Shown here: piece after piece, positions 41,977 through 51,473 of the stretch
How positions within the stretch are numbered: position 1 is the first letter of the stretch
Layout of the letters: each line of letters opens with the position of its first letter
Source of the DNA: Actinophytocola algeriensis
GTDB taxonomy: Bacteria; Actinomycetota; Actinomycetes; Mycobacteriales; Pseudonocardiaceae
Length of the DNA: 64,000 bases
Assembly: GCF_014203735.1 (NCBI RefSeq)
Contig: NZ_JACHJQ010000002.1
Coordinates: 929,224-993,223 of the forward strand
Reading direction: 5' to 3'
Notes under the pieces: generated by a model
The model's input: only the letters and a program-made list of their open reading frames with translations
Told to the model about the DNA's origin: nothing
The model's database searches: none
Program-made: the position numbers and the translations under genes

Positions 41977-43199
41977 CCACGCCGCACGCCCTCCGGGTCC
42001 CGGCCGGCACGACCGTCCTCCGCGTGCTCGCCTGCGCGACCGTAGCCCTGGCGCCCGTCGAGGGCTACCTCGCCTCGGTGCACGCCCAGCTCGCGAAGCT
42101 GCCGCCCGCGTTGCTGATCGCGGCCTGGGCCGTGGTGCGGCTGCGGCGGCGGGAGATGCCGCGGCCGCACGCGGTCCACGTGGTGCTCGCCGCCTTCACG
42201 GTGCTGGTGCTGGCGTCCGCGGCGGCGCACGCGGACGGGCCGTTCACCGTCGAGTACACGATCCGGTGGCTGCCCTTCGTCGCGGTCGCGGTGGTCCTGA
42301 TCGACGTCGCGGCCACCGACGTGCCGATCCGCGCGCTCCTGATCGCGGCGGTCGCCGGCGCCACGGTGGCGGGCGCGGGGGCGCTCCACAGCCTTGTCGT
42401 GGCGGGCGCGGCACGCGCGACCGGGCCCCTAGCCGACCCCAACGACCTCGCCTTCGTCGTGGTGACCGCGGTGCCGCTGCTGGCCGCGGTACTGCCTGCC
42501 GAACCGGCGCCACGGCACGTCCTCGCGGTCACGGTCGCGGCCGCCGTGCTCGTGGCCGGTGCGGCGGCGACCTTCTCCCGCGGCGGCGCGCTCGCGCTCA
42601 CCGCGGCCGTCGGCTGGCTGGTGCTGCGCCGCGCGCTGTCGCCGAAGGTGCTCGCGGGCGCGGCCGCGGCGGTGGTGGTCGCGGCGGGCGCCACGGCGCT
42701 GCTCGCCGGTCCGCACCTCGCGCGGTCGTTGCGGGAGAAGAGCTTCATCGCCGGTGCCAATGTGGACACCAGGGAGCTTCGCTGGCAGGCGTCGGCGCGC
42801 ATGCTCGCGGAGCACCCGCTGCTCGGCGTCGGGCCCGGCGGGTTCCGTGCCGAGTACGCCGCCGCGTCGCACAACGCGGAGATCGCTGAGCAGACACCGG
42901 TGGCGCACAACATGTTCCTTGAGGTGGCAGCCGAGCTCGGCCTGCCCGCGTTCTGCTTGTTCCTCGCGTTGACCGCCATCGCGATGGTGTCGAGTGAGCA
43001 CGTGCTGCGGTCCACAGTGGACCGCAGGCCGATGGTCGCGGTGCAGGCGAGCGTGGTCGCCGTCGCGATCGGCGCCGTTTTCCTGTCCGAGCAGTACTAC
43101 CTGCCGTTGTGGCTGCTGATCGCCGTCTCGGTCGCGGCCGCGCTGCGTACTCGTCGAGAAGGGAGGAGCGCCGGTGCGGGTGCTCCACGTGATCAGTGA
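41973..43199 (+). CDS. O-antigen-ligase-like polymerase
   Basis: A 408-residue membrane protein with 10-12 helices and the Wzy/WaaL-type periplasmic loop containing RWQASARMLAEHPLLGVGPG and AHNMFLEVAAELGLP (the His-Asn and Gly-Pro-Gly features of the family). It is expected to polymerise or ligate lipid-linked repeat units outside the membrane. ATG overlaps the deacetylase stop (ATGA). Its 3' end overlaps the next glycosyltransferase by 26 bp. Confidence 0.85.
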   Translation: MTTPHALRVPAGTTVLRVLACATVALAPVEGYLASVHAQLAKLPPALLIAAWAVVRLRRREMPRPHAVHVVLAAFTVLVLASAAAHADGPFTVEYTIRWLPFVAVAVVLIDVAATDVPIRALLIAAVAGATVAGAGALHSLVVAGAARATGPLADPNDLAFVVVTAVPLLAAVLPAEPAPRHVLAVTVAAAVLVAGAAATFSRGGALALTAAVGWLVLRRALSPKVLAGAAAAVVVAAGATALLAGPHLARSLREKSFIAGANVDTRELRWQASARMLAEHPLLGVGPGGFRAEYAAASHNAEIAEQTPVAHNMFLEVAAELGLPAFCLFLALTAIAMVSSEHVLRSTVDRRPMVAVQASVVAVAIGAVFLSEQYYLPLWLLIAVSVAAALRTRREGRSAGAGAPRDQ

Positions 43200-44253
43200 G
43201 ATGGGCAGCGGCGGCGCCGAGACGCTCGTCGCGGGCATGGCAATGGCTGGCGGATCCGTCGGGTGGGAGTCGGCTGTCGCCAGCGGCGGCGGGCACCGCG
43301 CCGACGCGCTGCGGGCCCGCGGCGTGCCCACGTTCACCGTGCCGGTGGCCCGGCGCAGGGCCGCGGGCGTGCTGCGGGCGGCCTCGGCAACCCGGGCGGC
43401 GGTCCGCCGGTTCGGCCCGGATGTCGTGCTGGCACACAACGTCTCCGCGACCCTCGTGGCCCGGCTGGCCGTGGCGCCGGGCCGCGCGGTGCCGGTCGTG
43501 ACGGTGTGCCACGGGCTCGCCGACGCGGACTACCCCGGTGCCGCCCGGATCCTCCGCCACACCGCGCGCACCGTGATCGCCGTCGCCGGCGCCACGGCGG
43601 AGCGGCTGCGAACCGCCGGTCTCCCCGACCCCGTGGTGATCCCCAACGCGGTCTTCCCCCAGCAGGCGACGGCAGGCCGCGACACGGTCCGCGCGGCACT
43701 CGGCATCGTCCAGGACGTGCCGGTGGCGCTGTGCGTGGCACGCATGGAACCGCAGAAACGGCACGACGTCCTGCTCGACGCCTGGGCGAAGCTCGGCGGC
43801 GACGCGGTCCTGCTGCTCGCCGGTGACGGCAGCCTGCGCGCGGAACTGGCACACCGCTGCACGGAACTGGCGCTGACCGGCCGGGTCCGCTTCCTCGGCA
43901 CCCGCGCCGACGTGCCCGACCTGCTGGCCGCCGCCGACGTCACGGTGCTCACCAGTGACTGGGAGGGCATGCCGGTCGCGGTGCTGGAGTCGATGGCGGC
44001 GGGCCGCCCGGTGGTGGCCACCGACGTCTCCGGGGTGCGTGCCGTGCTCGCCGGGGGCGGCGGCATCGTCGTGCCGCGCCGCGACCCGGCGGCGACCGCC
44101 GAGGCGCTTGACGCCCTGTTGTTCGACCCGGCCGCCCGGGACGCCGCCGCGGCAGCGGGTCTCGCGACGATCCGCTGCGGGCACGACCCACACACGTTCA
44201 TGAGGTCCTACGACGAGCTGCTGCGGGCCGCGATCCGAGGGAGACGACGGTGA
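43174..44253 (+). CDS. GT4 glycosyltransferase
   Basis: A 359-residue GT-B enzyme. N-lobe GSGGAETLVAGMA is the acceptor-side glycine loop; the C-lobe has CVARMEPQKRHDVLLDA, LLLAGDGSLRAEL, and the nucleotide-sugar motif SDWEGMPVAVLESMAAGRPVV, whose Glu-x7-Glu pair is diagnostic. It would transfer a sugar from a nucleotide donor to the growing lipid-linked glycan on the cytosolic face. GTG 43174 with GGGAGGAG upstream. Confidence 0.9.
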   Translation: MRVLHVISEMGSGGAETLVAGMAMAGGSVGWESAVASGGGHRADALRARGVPTFTVPVARRRAAGVLRAASATRAAVRRFGPDVVLAHNVSATLVARLAVAPGRAVPVVTVCHGLADADYPGAARILRHTARTVIAVAGATAERLRTAGLPDPVVIPNAVFPQQATAGRDTVRAALGIVQDVPVALCVARMEPQKRHDVLLDAWAKLGGDAVLLLAGDGSLRAELAHRCTELALTGRVRFLGTRADVPDLLAAADVTVLTSDWEGMPVAVLESMAAGRPVVATDVSGVRAVLAGGGGIVVPRRDPAATAEALDALLFDPAARDAAAAAGLATIRCGHDPHTFMRSYDELLRAAIRGRRR

Positions 44254-45290
44254 AGACCACCACCAGGAAGCGCCCGGCGAACAGGCCCGCCGTGCGCAAA
44301 GCCACGCGCACCACCACGAACAAGGCCACCCCCGCACCCGCCCCGGTGCCGGACCCGGCACCCACGACCACGCCGACCGCCGCCGCCACTGTCCACAAAG
44401 TACTGTCGTACGCCAGGCGGCCCGCCGTGGCGGGGCTCGTGGCGGCTGTGCTCGTCGGCCTGCTCGTCCTGCTCGTGACCGAGCTGCGGGGCGACCGGTA
44501 CCAGGCCAGGGTCGGGCTCCTCGCCGAGCCGGCCGCACCGGGCACCGCCGCCGTGCCGCAGTACGGCGAGGTCGTCGCCCTCACCCTGCCCGCACTCGTC
44601 GAACTGGCACGCAGCCCGTCGGTGGTCGGGTCCGCCGCCGCGACGACCGGCCTCCCGCCCGACGAACTCAGCGACGGGTTATCGGTGGAGCTGGTGCCCG
44701 CGTCCGGGCTGGCGCGTCTCGCGGTCATCGGGCCGTCCGCCGAGCAGTCCGGTGCCGCGGCCACCGCGATCGCCCGCGCGATGATCGACGCCGACCTGCT
44801 CGCCCCGGCCGGTGCGCTCCGGCTGCTCGACGAGCGACCCGACATCACCCAGGTGGCCCCGGACCGGCCGCTGGGCCTCGGGCTGGCCCTCGCCGCCGCC
44901 GCGGTGGCCGGGGTGGCGACCGGCGCGCTGCGGCACCTGCGCCGGGGACGGGCCGGTGAGCACGCGGTGCACACGGCACTCGCCGCCGCCGGGGTCCGCA
45001 GGCCCGTGACCACGCTGAGCGCGACCGACCCGGAACTGGCCGGGCGCCTGCGCACACTCTGCGACGCCGCCGCCCGGCCCGTCCGGGTGGTCCCGGTGGC
45101 GCCGGACCTGGCGGCCCAGGCGGAGGCGCTGGCCGGCCAGTTGCCCGGCATGTCCGCCGAAACGTCCGCCGAACCGTCGGCCGACGCGGTCGTCGTGGTG
45201 GCCCGCGCGGGCAGGCGCCAGGACGAACTGGGTGCCGTGGCAGGGGTGCTGCCGGGCGCCGTCGTCGTGGTCGCGGTGGTCCTCGCATGA
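44250..45290 (+). CDS. Wzz-like chain-length / capsular assembly protein
   Basis: A 346-residue protein with a long basic, Thr/Pro-rich N-terminal tail, one transmembrane helix (VAGLVAAVLVGLLVLLVTEL), an outside region of about 130 residues (YQARVGLLAEPA, LVELARSPSVVGSAA) and a second helix (GLGLALAAAAVAGVATGAL), then a cytosolic segment. This is the Wzz/polysaccharide co-polymerase plan. The C-terminal region resembles the fold of a tyrosine kinase but has no P-loop, so no kinase activity is expected. GTG 44250 overlaps the preceding stop. Confidence 0.75.
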   Translation: MKTTTRKRPANRPAVRKATRTTTNKATPAPAPVPDPAPTTTPTAAATVHKVLSYARRPAVAGLVAAVLVGLLVLLVTELRGDRYQARVGLLAEPAAPGTAAVPQYGEVVALTLPALVELARSPSVVGSAAATTGLPPDELSDGLSVELVPASGLARLAVIGPSAEQSGAAATAIARAMIDADLLAPAGALRLLDERPDITQVAPDRPLGLGLALAAAAVAGVATGALRHLRRGRAGEHAVHTALAAAGVRRPVTTLSATDPELAGRLRTLCDAAARPVRVVPVAPDLAAQAEALAGQLPGMSAETSAEPSADAVVVVARAGRRQDELGAVAGVLPGAVVVVAVVLA

Positions 45291-46591
45291 GCACCAGGTT
45301 CCGGGTCGCGTTCGCCGTCACCGCCGTGGTCGGCGCGTTCGGCGCGTGGTGGGCGCTGCGGCCGTCCTGGCAGGTGCCGCTGCCCACGATGGCGAACCGG
45401 TCAGAGGTGCGGATGCAGGACTTCCGCGACGCGCTCTACTTCCCCCTCCGGGAGTTCCTGGCGGGCGGCAACCCGTACGACCCGGCCGCGATGTTCGCGC
45501 ACTGGCCGGTACGGCAGATCTTCAACTTCTACCAGCCCTACCACCTCGCGCTGCACCTGCCGTTCGCGCTGCCGGGCTACCGCGTGGGCGCGGTGGCGTT
45601 CGCCGTCGTCTCATTGCTGCTGCTCGTGGTGCTCGCCGGCATGGCGGCGAGCAGGCTCCGGTCACGGGTGCCGCTGGTGCTCGGCACCGCGGTGCTGGCC
45701 ACGCTCTTGGTGCTGAGCCAGGTCGGCAAAGCCCAGCTCTACCTCGGCCAGGTGAACCCGCTGGTCGTGGTCGGCGCGGCGGGCGCGTTGCTGGCCCGGT
45801 CCAGCCATCCGCGGCTGGCGGCGGTGGCGCTCGCACTGGCCTGGCTCAAACCGCAGTTCGGCCTGCCACTCACGATCCTGCTGTTCGCCCGCGGCTCTCG
45901 CTCGACGGCGCTGGCGGGCACGGCCGTCGCGGCGATCGCGAGCCTGCCGGTCGTCGTGCTGCTGGTCCTGCGCGGTGGCGGTGTCGGGCCGTTCCTCGAC
46001 GCGGCCGCCGCGAACCTCACCTACGCCACCGGCACGGACTACGGTGCGGTCGACTCCCCCACCGGGCAGCGCGTCGACCTGGCGGCCGTGCTCTACCGGC
46101 TCACCGACTGGCTGGCACCCGCCGCGGAACCGGTGGCGCTGGCAGGCGTCCTCGCCGTGAGCGTGCTGCTGGTGCGGCGGCTCGACCGGCTGGGGGACGC
46201 GGACGCCACCGCGGTCGCCGACCTGCTGACCTGCCTCGCCGTGGTCGTGGCCGTGGTGCACCAGCCGGGTGACGTGCTGCTCGCGGTGCCCGCGGCGACG
46301 CTGGCCGCGGTGGTGTGGTGGCGGCGCCGACGGGAGCGCGGCTGGCCGTTGGCCGGTCTCGCCGTCGCGGCACTCGCCGTCCCGTTCGCGCACCTGCACG
46401 TCGTGGACTCGGCGGTGCGGGCACTGTTCTCCGCACGGGCGGCGGTCACCCTCGACGGTGTGGCCGTCGTGGCCGCGTGGCTCGTGCTCGTCGTGTTCGC
46501 GGCGCGGCACACCCGGGCCGCCCTGGCGGCCCGGTCCGAGGCCCTCTCCGCCGCCGGACGGCCCGAATGGACTGCCGGACGGGCAGGGTGA
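45287..46591 (+). CDS. GT87-type polyprenyl-sugar glycosyltransferase
   Basis: A 434-residue membrane enzyme with about ten helices and the GT87 (DUF2029, alpha-mannosyltransferase-like) pattern: an outside loop with RDALYFPLREFLAGGNPYDP, whose Asp residues include the catalytic candidate, then LGQVNPLVVVGAAGALLAR and ALAWLKPQFGLPL. It uses a polyprenyl-phosphate sugar donor and acts outside the membrane. ATG 45287 overlaps the preceding stop (ATGA). Confidence 0.85.
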   Translation: MSTRFRVAFAVTAVVGAFGAWWALRPSWQVPLPTMANRSEVRMQDFRDALYFPLREFLAGGNPYDPAAMFAHWPVRQIFNFYQPYHLALHLPFALPGYRVGAVAFAVVSLLLLVVLAGMAASRLRSRVPLVLGTAVLATLLVLSQVGKAQLYLGQVNPLVVVGAAGALLARSSHPRLAAVALALAWLKPQFGLPLTILLFARGSRSTALAGTAVAAIASLPVVVLLVLRGGGVGPFLDAAAANLTYATGTDYGAVDSPTGQRVDLAAVLYRLTDWLAPAAEPVALAGVLAVSVLLVRRLDRLGDADATAVADLLTCLAVVVAVVHQPGDVLLAVPAATLAAVVWWRRRRERGWPLAGLAVAALAVPFAHLHVVDSAVRALFSARAAVTLDGVAVVAAWLVLVVFAARHTRAALAARSEALSAAGRPEWTAGRAG

Positions 46592-48036
46592 CCGCCGGCA
46601 TCGGCAGCCACGCGGTCCGGGGCACGCTGTGGCTCGGGCTGGTCAACCTGGTGAGCAAGGGCAGCCAGGTGGTCGTGACCCTGGTGCTGGCGGCCACCCT
46701 CACCGAGGGCGGGCTCGGCTCCGTGGCCCTGGCCGTCGCGGTCGTGAACATCGGCCAGGTCATCCAGGCGATGGGCGTCTACGACGTCATCGGCCGCACC
46801 GAGCGCGACCCGGACCGGCTGGCGGGCACCGTGCTGACGTTGAGCGTGGGCACCGGGCTCGCGCTCGCCGCGGTGCTCGTGGCGGCCGCCGCGCCGGTCG
46901 CGGCCCTGCTCGGCGCGCCGGACGCGGCTCCGCTCGTGCGGCTCGCGGCGGTCAGCCTGCCCTTCACCGCGGCGGGCGGGGTGCAGATGGCCGTGATGCA
47001 CCGGCGGCTGGACTTCCGCCGCAGGCTGCTGCCCGACGCGGGGAGCGCGGTGCTCGGCGCGGCCGTGACGGTCGTGCTCGCCGTGACCGGGGCCGGACCC
47101 GTCGCGCTGGTCGCCGGCCTGCTGTGCACAGCGGTCGCGCAGCCGGTTCTCGGCGCGGTGGTCGGGGTGCCACCACGCCCGGCATGGGACGCCGGGGCAG
47201 CCCGCGAGGCCCTGGGCTGGATCGCCGTCGTCGGCCCGGCGGCGCTCGTCGCGATCGTGCTGGTGAACGTGGACTACCTCGCGATCGGGCACGTGCTCGG
47301 CCCGGCCGCGGTCGGCGTGTACTCGCTGGCCTACCGGATCGCCTGGGTGCCTTACATCATGGTGGCGATCGTGCTGGCCGCGGTCGCGTTCCCGGTGTAC
47401 ACCAAGCTGGTCCGGGACGGCGACCGCGCCGCGCTGCCCGCGGCCACCGCCCGGTTCACCCGCGCGACGCTGGTGGTGACCGCGGGCCTGTACCTGGTCA
47501 TCGCGCTGCTGGCCGACCGGGTGGTGCTGCTCGGCGACCGCTGGGCCCCCGCCACGCCGGTCCTCGTCCTGCTGTGCGCCTACGGCCTCGCCATCAGCCT
47601 GCTGCAGAGCTGGTACCAGGTGATCAAGGCGGCCGGGCAGGCGCGGTGCTACCTCCTGCTCGAGGTCACCCACCTCGTCTCGCTGGGCGCGGCACTCGTG
47701 CTGGTCACCCGGCACGGCATGGTGGCGGTCGCCGCCGCGCAGGTCGCCGCGGCGTGGCTCCTGGTCGTGCTCACCTGGTGCGTGCTGACCCGGCTCGCGC
47801 TCGCCTTCCCGACCGCGGAGCTGGCCGCGATGACCGCGGCGGTGCTCGGTGCCGCCGTGCCGTGCGTCGCCGTCGCGGTCCTCGCCGACCGGCTGTTCGG
47901 ACCGCCGGGCACTGTGGCGGGGGTGCTGGCCGAGGCGCTGGCGCTGGTGGTGGCCTACGCGGGCGGCTCCCTGCTCACCCAGCGAGCCGCGGTCCGCGAG
48001 CTGCGCGCGCTGACGCTGGCCGGCGGTGGGCGGTGA
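46588..48036 (+). CDS. polysaccharide flippase (MOP family)
   Basis: A 482-residue protein with 12-14 membrane helices of the Wzx/oligosaccharide flippase type (LWLGLVNLVSKGSQVVVTLV, then YLAIGHVLGPAAVGVYSLAY and VAFPVYTKLVRDGD). It should flip undecaprenyl-linked repeat units to the outer face. GTG 46588 overlaps the preceding stop; ATG 46567 is in frame but has no better ribosome-binding site. Confidence 0.88.
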   Translation: MTAGIGSHAVRGTLWLGLVNLVSKGSQVVVTLVLAATLTEGGLGSVALAVAVVNIGQVIQAMGVYDVIGRTERDPDRLAGTVLTLSVGTGLALAAVLVAAAAPVAALLGAPDAAPLVRLAAVSLPFTAAGGVQMAVMHRRLDFRRRLLPDAGSAVLGAAVTVVLAVTGAGPVALVAGLLCTAVAQPVLGAVVGVPPRPAWDAGAAREALGWIAVVGPAALVAIVLVNVDYLAIGHVLGPAAVGVYSLAYRIAWVPYIMVAIVLAAVAFPVYTKLVRDGDRAALPAATARFTRATLVVTAGLYLVIALLADRVVLLGDRWAPATPVLVLLCAYGLAISLLQSWYQVIKAAGQARCYLLLEVTHLVSLGAALVLVTRHGMVAVAAAQVAAAWLLVVLTWCVLTRLALAFPTAELAAMTAAVLGAAVPCVAVAVLADRLFGPPGTVAGVLAEALALVVAYAGGSLLTQRAAVRELRALTLAGGGR

Positions 48037-49142
48037 AGATCGCGCACGTGACCCAGCCGGTGACCGCCGGGGTGGCCAAGGTGGTGCTGCAGCTCGCCAC
48101 CGCGCAGCACGACCGCGGGTGGTCGGTCACCCTCGTGTGCCCGAGGACCGGCTGGCTCGCCGACCGGGCCCGCGAGGCCGGGATCGACGTGCACGCCTGG
48201 CAGGCGAGCCGTGGTCCGGGACCGGCCTCGGCAGGCGAGGTGACCCGCCTGCGCCGGATCCTCGACCGGCTCGCCCCCGACGTCGTGCACCTGCACAGCT
48301 CGAAGGCAGGCCTCGCGGGCAGACTCGCCGTGCGCGGCACCCGGCCGACGATCTTCCAGCCCCATCTGTGGTCCTTCCAGTCGGCGCCCGGTCCCCTGCG
48401 GAGCGCGGCCGCGGCGTGGGAACGGTTCGCGTCCCGGTGGACCCATCAGCTCGTGTGCGTCAGCGACGACGAGCTGGCCGCGGGCCGGGCCGCGGGCGTC
48501 ACCGCCGCCGCCGAGGTGGTCTGCAACGGCGTGGACACCGACCGCCTGCGCCCGGCGGACCGGTCGGCCGCGCGCCGCGGACTCGGTCTCGCCGAGCACG
48601 CACCCACCGCGGTGTGCGTCGGCCGCCTGGCCGCGCAGAAGGGACAGGACCAGCTGTTGTCCGCGTGGCCCGCCGTCCTGGCCGAGGTCCCGGCCGCCCG
48701 GCTCGTGCTCGTCGGCGACGGACCGCTTGGCGACCGCTGGCGGACCGGGCACCCCGTCGCCGCGCACCCTTCCGTGCGGTGGTGGGGACACAGCGACGCG
48801 GTCGCCGAGCACTACGCGGCCGCCGACGTGCTGGTGCTGCCCTCCAGGGCGGAAGGGATGGCGCTGGTGCCGCTCGAAGCGATGGCCTGCGCTCGCCCGG
48901 TGGTGGCCTTCGACGTCGGCGGTGTACGGCAGAGCGTCGGCGGCGCGGGCGCCGTCGTGCCCCCTGGCGACGGGGCGGCACTCGCCAGGGCGATCGCCAC
49001 CCGGCTGGCCGACCCCGCGCTCGCCGCCCGCGAAGGCCTGCTTGGTCGCCACCGCGTCGACAACCTGTTCGGCGGCGACCGCGTGCACGAGCGGATCGCC
49101 ACGCTCGTCGAGAAACTCACCGACCCGGGAGCAGCAGGATGA
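48033..49142 (+). CDS. GT4 glycosyltransferase
   Basis: A 369-residue GT-B enzyme. Acceptor loop VTAGVAKVVLQLATAQ, C-lobe CVGRLAAQKGQDQLLSAWP, LVLVGDGPLGDRW, and EGMALVPLEAMACARPVVAF with the Glu-x7-Glu motif. GTG 48033 overlaps the flippase stop. One of three GT4 enzymes in the operon; donor and acceptor are unknown. Confidence 0.9.
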   Translation: MKIAHVTQPVTAGVAKVVLQLATAQHDRGWSVTLVCPRTGWLADRAREAGIDVHAWQASRGPGPASAGEVTRLRRILDRLAPDVVHLHSSKAGLAGRLAVRGTRPTIFQPHLWSFQSAPGPLRSAAAAWERFASRWTHQLVCVSDDELAAGRAAGVTAAAEVVCNGVDTDRLRPADRSAARRGLGLAEHAPTAVCVGRLAAQKGQDQLLSAWPAVLAEVPAARLVLVGDGPLGDRWRTGHPVAAHPSVRWWGHSDAVAEHYAAADVLVLPSRAEGMALVPLEAMACARPVVAFDVGGVRQSVGGAGAVVPPGDGAALARAIATRLADPALAAREGLLGRHRVDNLFGGDRVHERIATLVEKLTDPGAAG

Positions 49143-50254
49143 CCCGCCGCACACGCATCGCGTACCTGCTGACACAGGACCGGGGCGGACCGGTCGACGC
49201 CGCGGTCGGCCTCGCCGGGGCGCTGCTCGCGACCGGCGAGGTCGACGTGCGCGTGTTCGGCCCGGTGCCGAGCCGCGGCACCGCGTCGATCACGGCCCAC
49301 CACGAGCCGGTTCTGGTGGCGCGCAAGGGAGATCTCCGCGCCGGCCGGGCGGCGCGCGCCGCGGTGCACGCGTGGCGGCCGGACGTGGTGCACGCCCAGG
49401 ACCGCCGTGCGGGGCTGGTGTGCGCGCGTCTCCGCACGCGGTACCCCGTGGTGCACACCTACCACGGCGTGCCGGACGACGTCACCGAGCCGTGGTTCCG
49501 CGGCGTCCGCGGCGCACCAGGCCCCTCCCCCTACACCAGGGCAGTACTCGCCGCGGACGCCGTGGTGGCCAGGACTGTCACCCACACGGTCGTGCCCGCC
49601 GACGCGATGGGTGATTTCCTGCGACGACGTCTTCTGGTGCCCGCCAACCGGTTGACGCACATCGACAACTCGGTCCACCTGCCCGCCGCGCGACCGGCCG
49701 CCGGGCCGGTGCGCAGGCTGGCGTTCGCCGGTCTCCTGGTGGCACGCAAGGGGTTGCTGCCACTGCTCGACGCGCTGGCCATGCCCGGTGTCATGCCGCC
49801 GGACGCGACGCTCACGGTCATCGGCGACGGCCCGCAGCGCGCGGAGGCGGAACGGTCCGCGAGCCGGCCGGAGCTGGCGGGCCGCGTGCGGTTCCTCGGG
49901 TTCCGCACCGACGTCCCCGCCTTGCTGTGCGAGCACGACGCACTCGTCCTGCCGTCCACAATGGAGCAGCAGCCGCTCGTCGTGGCCGAGGCCATGGCCG
50001 CGGGCAAACCGGTGGTGGCCACCGACACCGGTGGCGTGGCCGACATGCTCGACGTGCCGGGCGCGGTCAGCAGGCTCGCCCGGCCCGGTGACGTCGCCGG
50101 GCTCGCGGCGCGGCTGCGTGAGCTGTTCGCCGACCCGGACCCCGCGGGCGCCGGACGCCTGCTCGCCGCCCGCGCGCGGCAACGGTTCGCGCCGGAGGTC
50201 GCCGCGCGCCGCCACCTCCAGCTGTACCGCGAGCTGCTCAACCCGCCGGTTTGA
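49139..50254 (+). CDS. GT4 glycosyltransferase
   Basis: A 371-residue GT-B enzyme with DRGGPVDAAVGLAGALL as acceptor loop, AGLLVARKGLLPLLDAL, TVIGDGPQRAEA, and a modified donor motif STMEQQPLVVAEAMAAGKPVV, in which the first Glu of the usual EGxP is in MEQQP. ATG 49139 overlaps the preceding stop (ATGA). It ends the plus-strand operon; its last 17 bp overlap the convergent glycoside hydrolase gene. Confidence 0.88.
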   Translation: MTRRTRIAYLLTQDRGGPVDAAVGLAGALLATGEVDVRVFGPVPSRGTASITAHHEPVLVARKGDLRAGRAARAAVHAWRPDVVHAQDRRAGLVCARLRTRYPVVHTYHGVPDDVTEPWFRGVRGAPGPSPYTRAVLAADAVVARTVTHTVVPADAMGDFLRRRLLVPANRLTHIDNSVHLPAARPAAGPVRRLAFAGLLVARKGLLPLLDALAMPGVMPPDATLTVIGDGPQRAEAERSASRPELAGRVRFLGFRTDVPALLCEHDALVLPSTMEQQPLVVAEAMAAGKPVVATDTGGVADMLDVPGAVSRLARPGDVAGLAARLRELFADPDPAGAGRLLAARARQRFAPEVAARRHLQLYRELLNPPV

Positions 50255-51473
50255 CCAGCACCGAGCCGTCCGCGGCCGCGAGGTCCACTTGGGACACCGG
50301 GTTGCCCGCCGGGTCGACCAGCCCGGCTGGCGGGGTCACCGACACCGCGACGGAGGTGGGGTTGACCGCCACCCAGCCGTTCGTGAACTGGCGGGTCCAG
50401 ACACCGGTCGGCTGCCGGGTCGCCGCGTCGACGGCCTCCCCGAGCCCCGAGTCCTGCAACTTCGACCACTCGGGGTTCAGGTAGGTCGCCGTGGTGGCCG
50501 GGGTCCAGCAGGTGTGCGGCCCGGCCAGCAGGGCCGCGCTGGCGTAGCCCGCGCGCTCCTCACGGGCGCCCCGCGTGCGGGTGAGCAACAGCAGCCAGGA
50601 CTCGCCGAGCGCCGCCTGCGCACGCAGTTCCTCCCACTCGTTGCCCTGGAAGGTCAGCAGCTCACCGGTGCCGCCGTCGTCGCGGAAGCCGAAGTTCTCC
50701 TCCATCGCCCCGCTGAACCTGGAGTGCGCCGTCCACCTGCCGGGGATCAGCCGCGTCTCCGACACGTTGGGCACGAACATCTTCCCGGCCTTCTCCAACG
50801 ACTCGCCCACCATGGTCAGGAACGCGTCCAGGCCGTCGCGCAGCTTCCGGTCGGTCTCCTCGGCGTTCGCGGTGCCTGCCAGGACCGCGGACGAGTAGTG
50901 CCTCAGCGAGTTGAAGTCGTTGTCCGCGAGGATCCCGTCCCAGCCCTGCTTGGTGACCTCCTCGGTCACCGCGGTGGTCCAGGCCTGCTGGTAGGCGACC
51001 GTCCACACCGTCATCTGCCAGTGTTTCGGGTAGCCGCGCCACTCGATGCGCCCGCCCGTGTTGTCGAGCGCGAACCAGTCCGGGTGCTTGGTCTGCGCGG
51101 CGTAATAACCGATGCCGCTCGGCAACCAGGTGGCGTCGGTGTTCCCGTGCACGGCGCCGGGATAGTTGCGGGTGCTGGAGAGATCCTTGTACACCAGCAC
51201 CTTGATCTTCGGGTTCAGCTCACGCAGCTTGCGCATGGCGGCGGTCTCGGTGGCGTTGAGCACCACCACGTCGTAGCGCTTGGCCGCGACCTCCAGGTCG
51301 GCGGCCGTCGGCGGCTCGCCGATGCCGTACCACCACGCACACGGCGCGAGCGGCTTCGGCGGCGGCGCGACGGTGTTCGTCGCCCAGCCGGGCGCGCACG
51401 AAACCACGAGAACCAGCGCGGCAACGCCGGCGAGAACTCCGCGCCACCGCCGGTTCAACGATTGCGCCTGCAC
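50238..51473 (-). CDS. exported putative glycoside hydrolase (GH114/GHL15-like lipoprotein)
   Basis: A 411-residue exported protein. The signal peptide ends in a lipobox-like VVSC (Cys26), suggesting a lipoprotein. The body is a TIM-barrel glycosidase of the type grouped with endo-alpha-1,4-polygalactosaminidases and GHL15 proteins: VVLNATETAAMRKL, IKVLVYKDLSS, WDGILADNDFNSLRHYS (acidic candidate catalytic residues) and GAMEENFGFRDDGGTGEL. Within a polysaccharide locus it probably trims or releases the polymer. The start overlaps the stop of the initiating sugar transferase by 19 bp, so they are co-transcribed. Confidence 0.75.
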   Translation of the reverse strand: MQAQSLNRRWRGVLAGVAALVLVVSCAPGWATNTVAPPPKPLAPCAWWYGIGEPPTAADLEVAAKRYDVVVLNATETAAMRKLRELNPKIKVLVYKDLSSTRNYPGAVHGNTDATWLPSGIGYYAAQTKHPDWFALDNTGGRIEWRGYPKHWQMTVWTVAYQQAWTTAVTEEVTKQGWDGILADNDFNSLRHYSSAVLAGTANAEETDRKLRDGLDAFLTMVGESLEKAGKMFVPNVSETRLIPGRWTAHSRFSGAMEENFGFRDDGGTGELLTFQGNEWEELRAQAALGESWLLLLTRTRGAREERAGYASAALLAGPHTCWTPATTATYLNPEWSKLQDSGLGEAVDAATRQPTGVWTRQFTNGWVAVNPTSVAVSVTPPAGLVDPAGNPVSQVDLAAADGSVLVKPAG

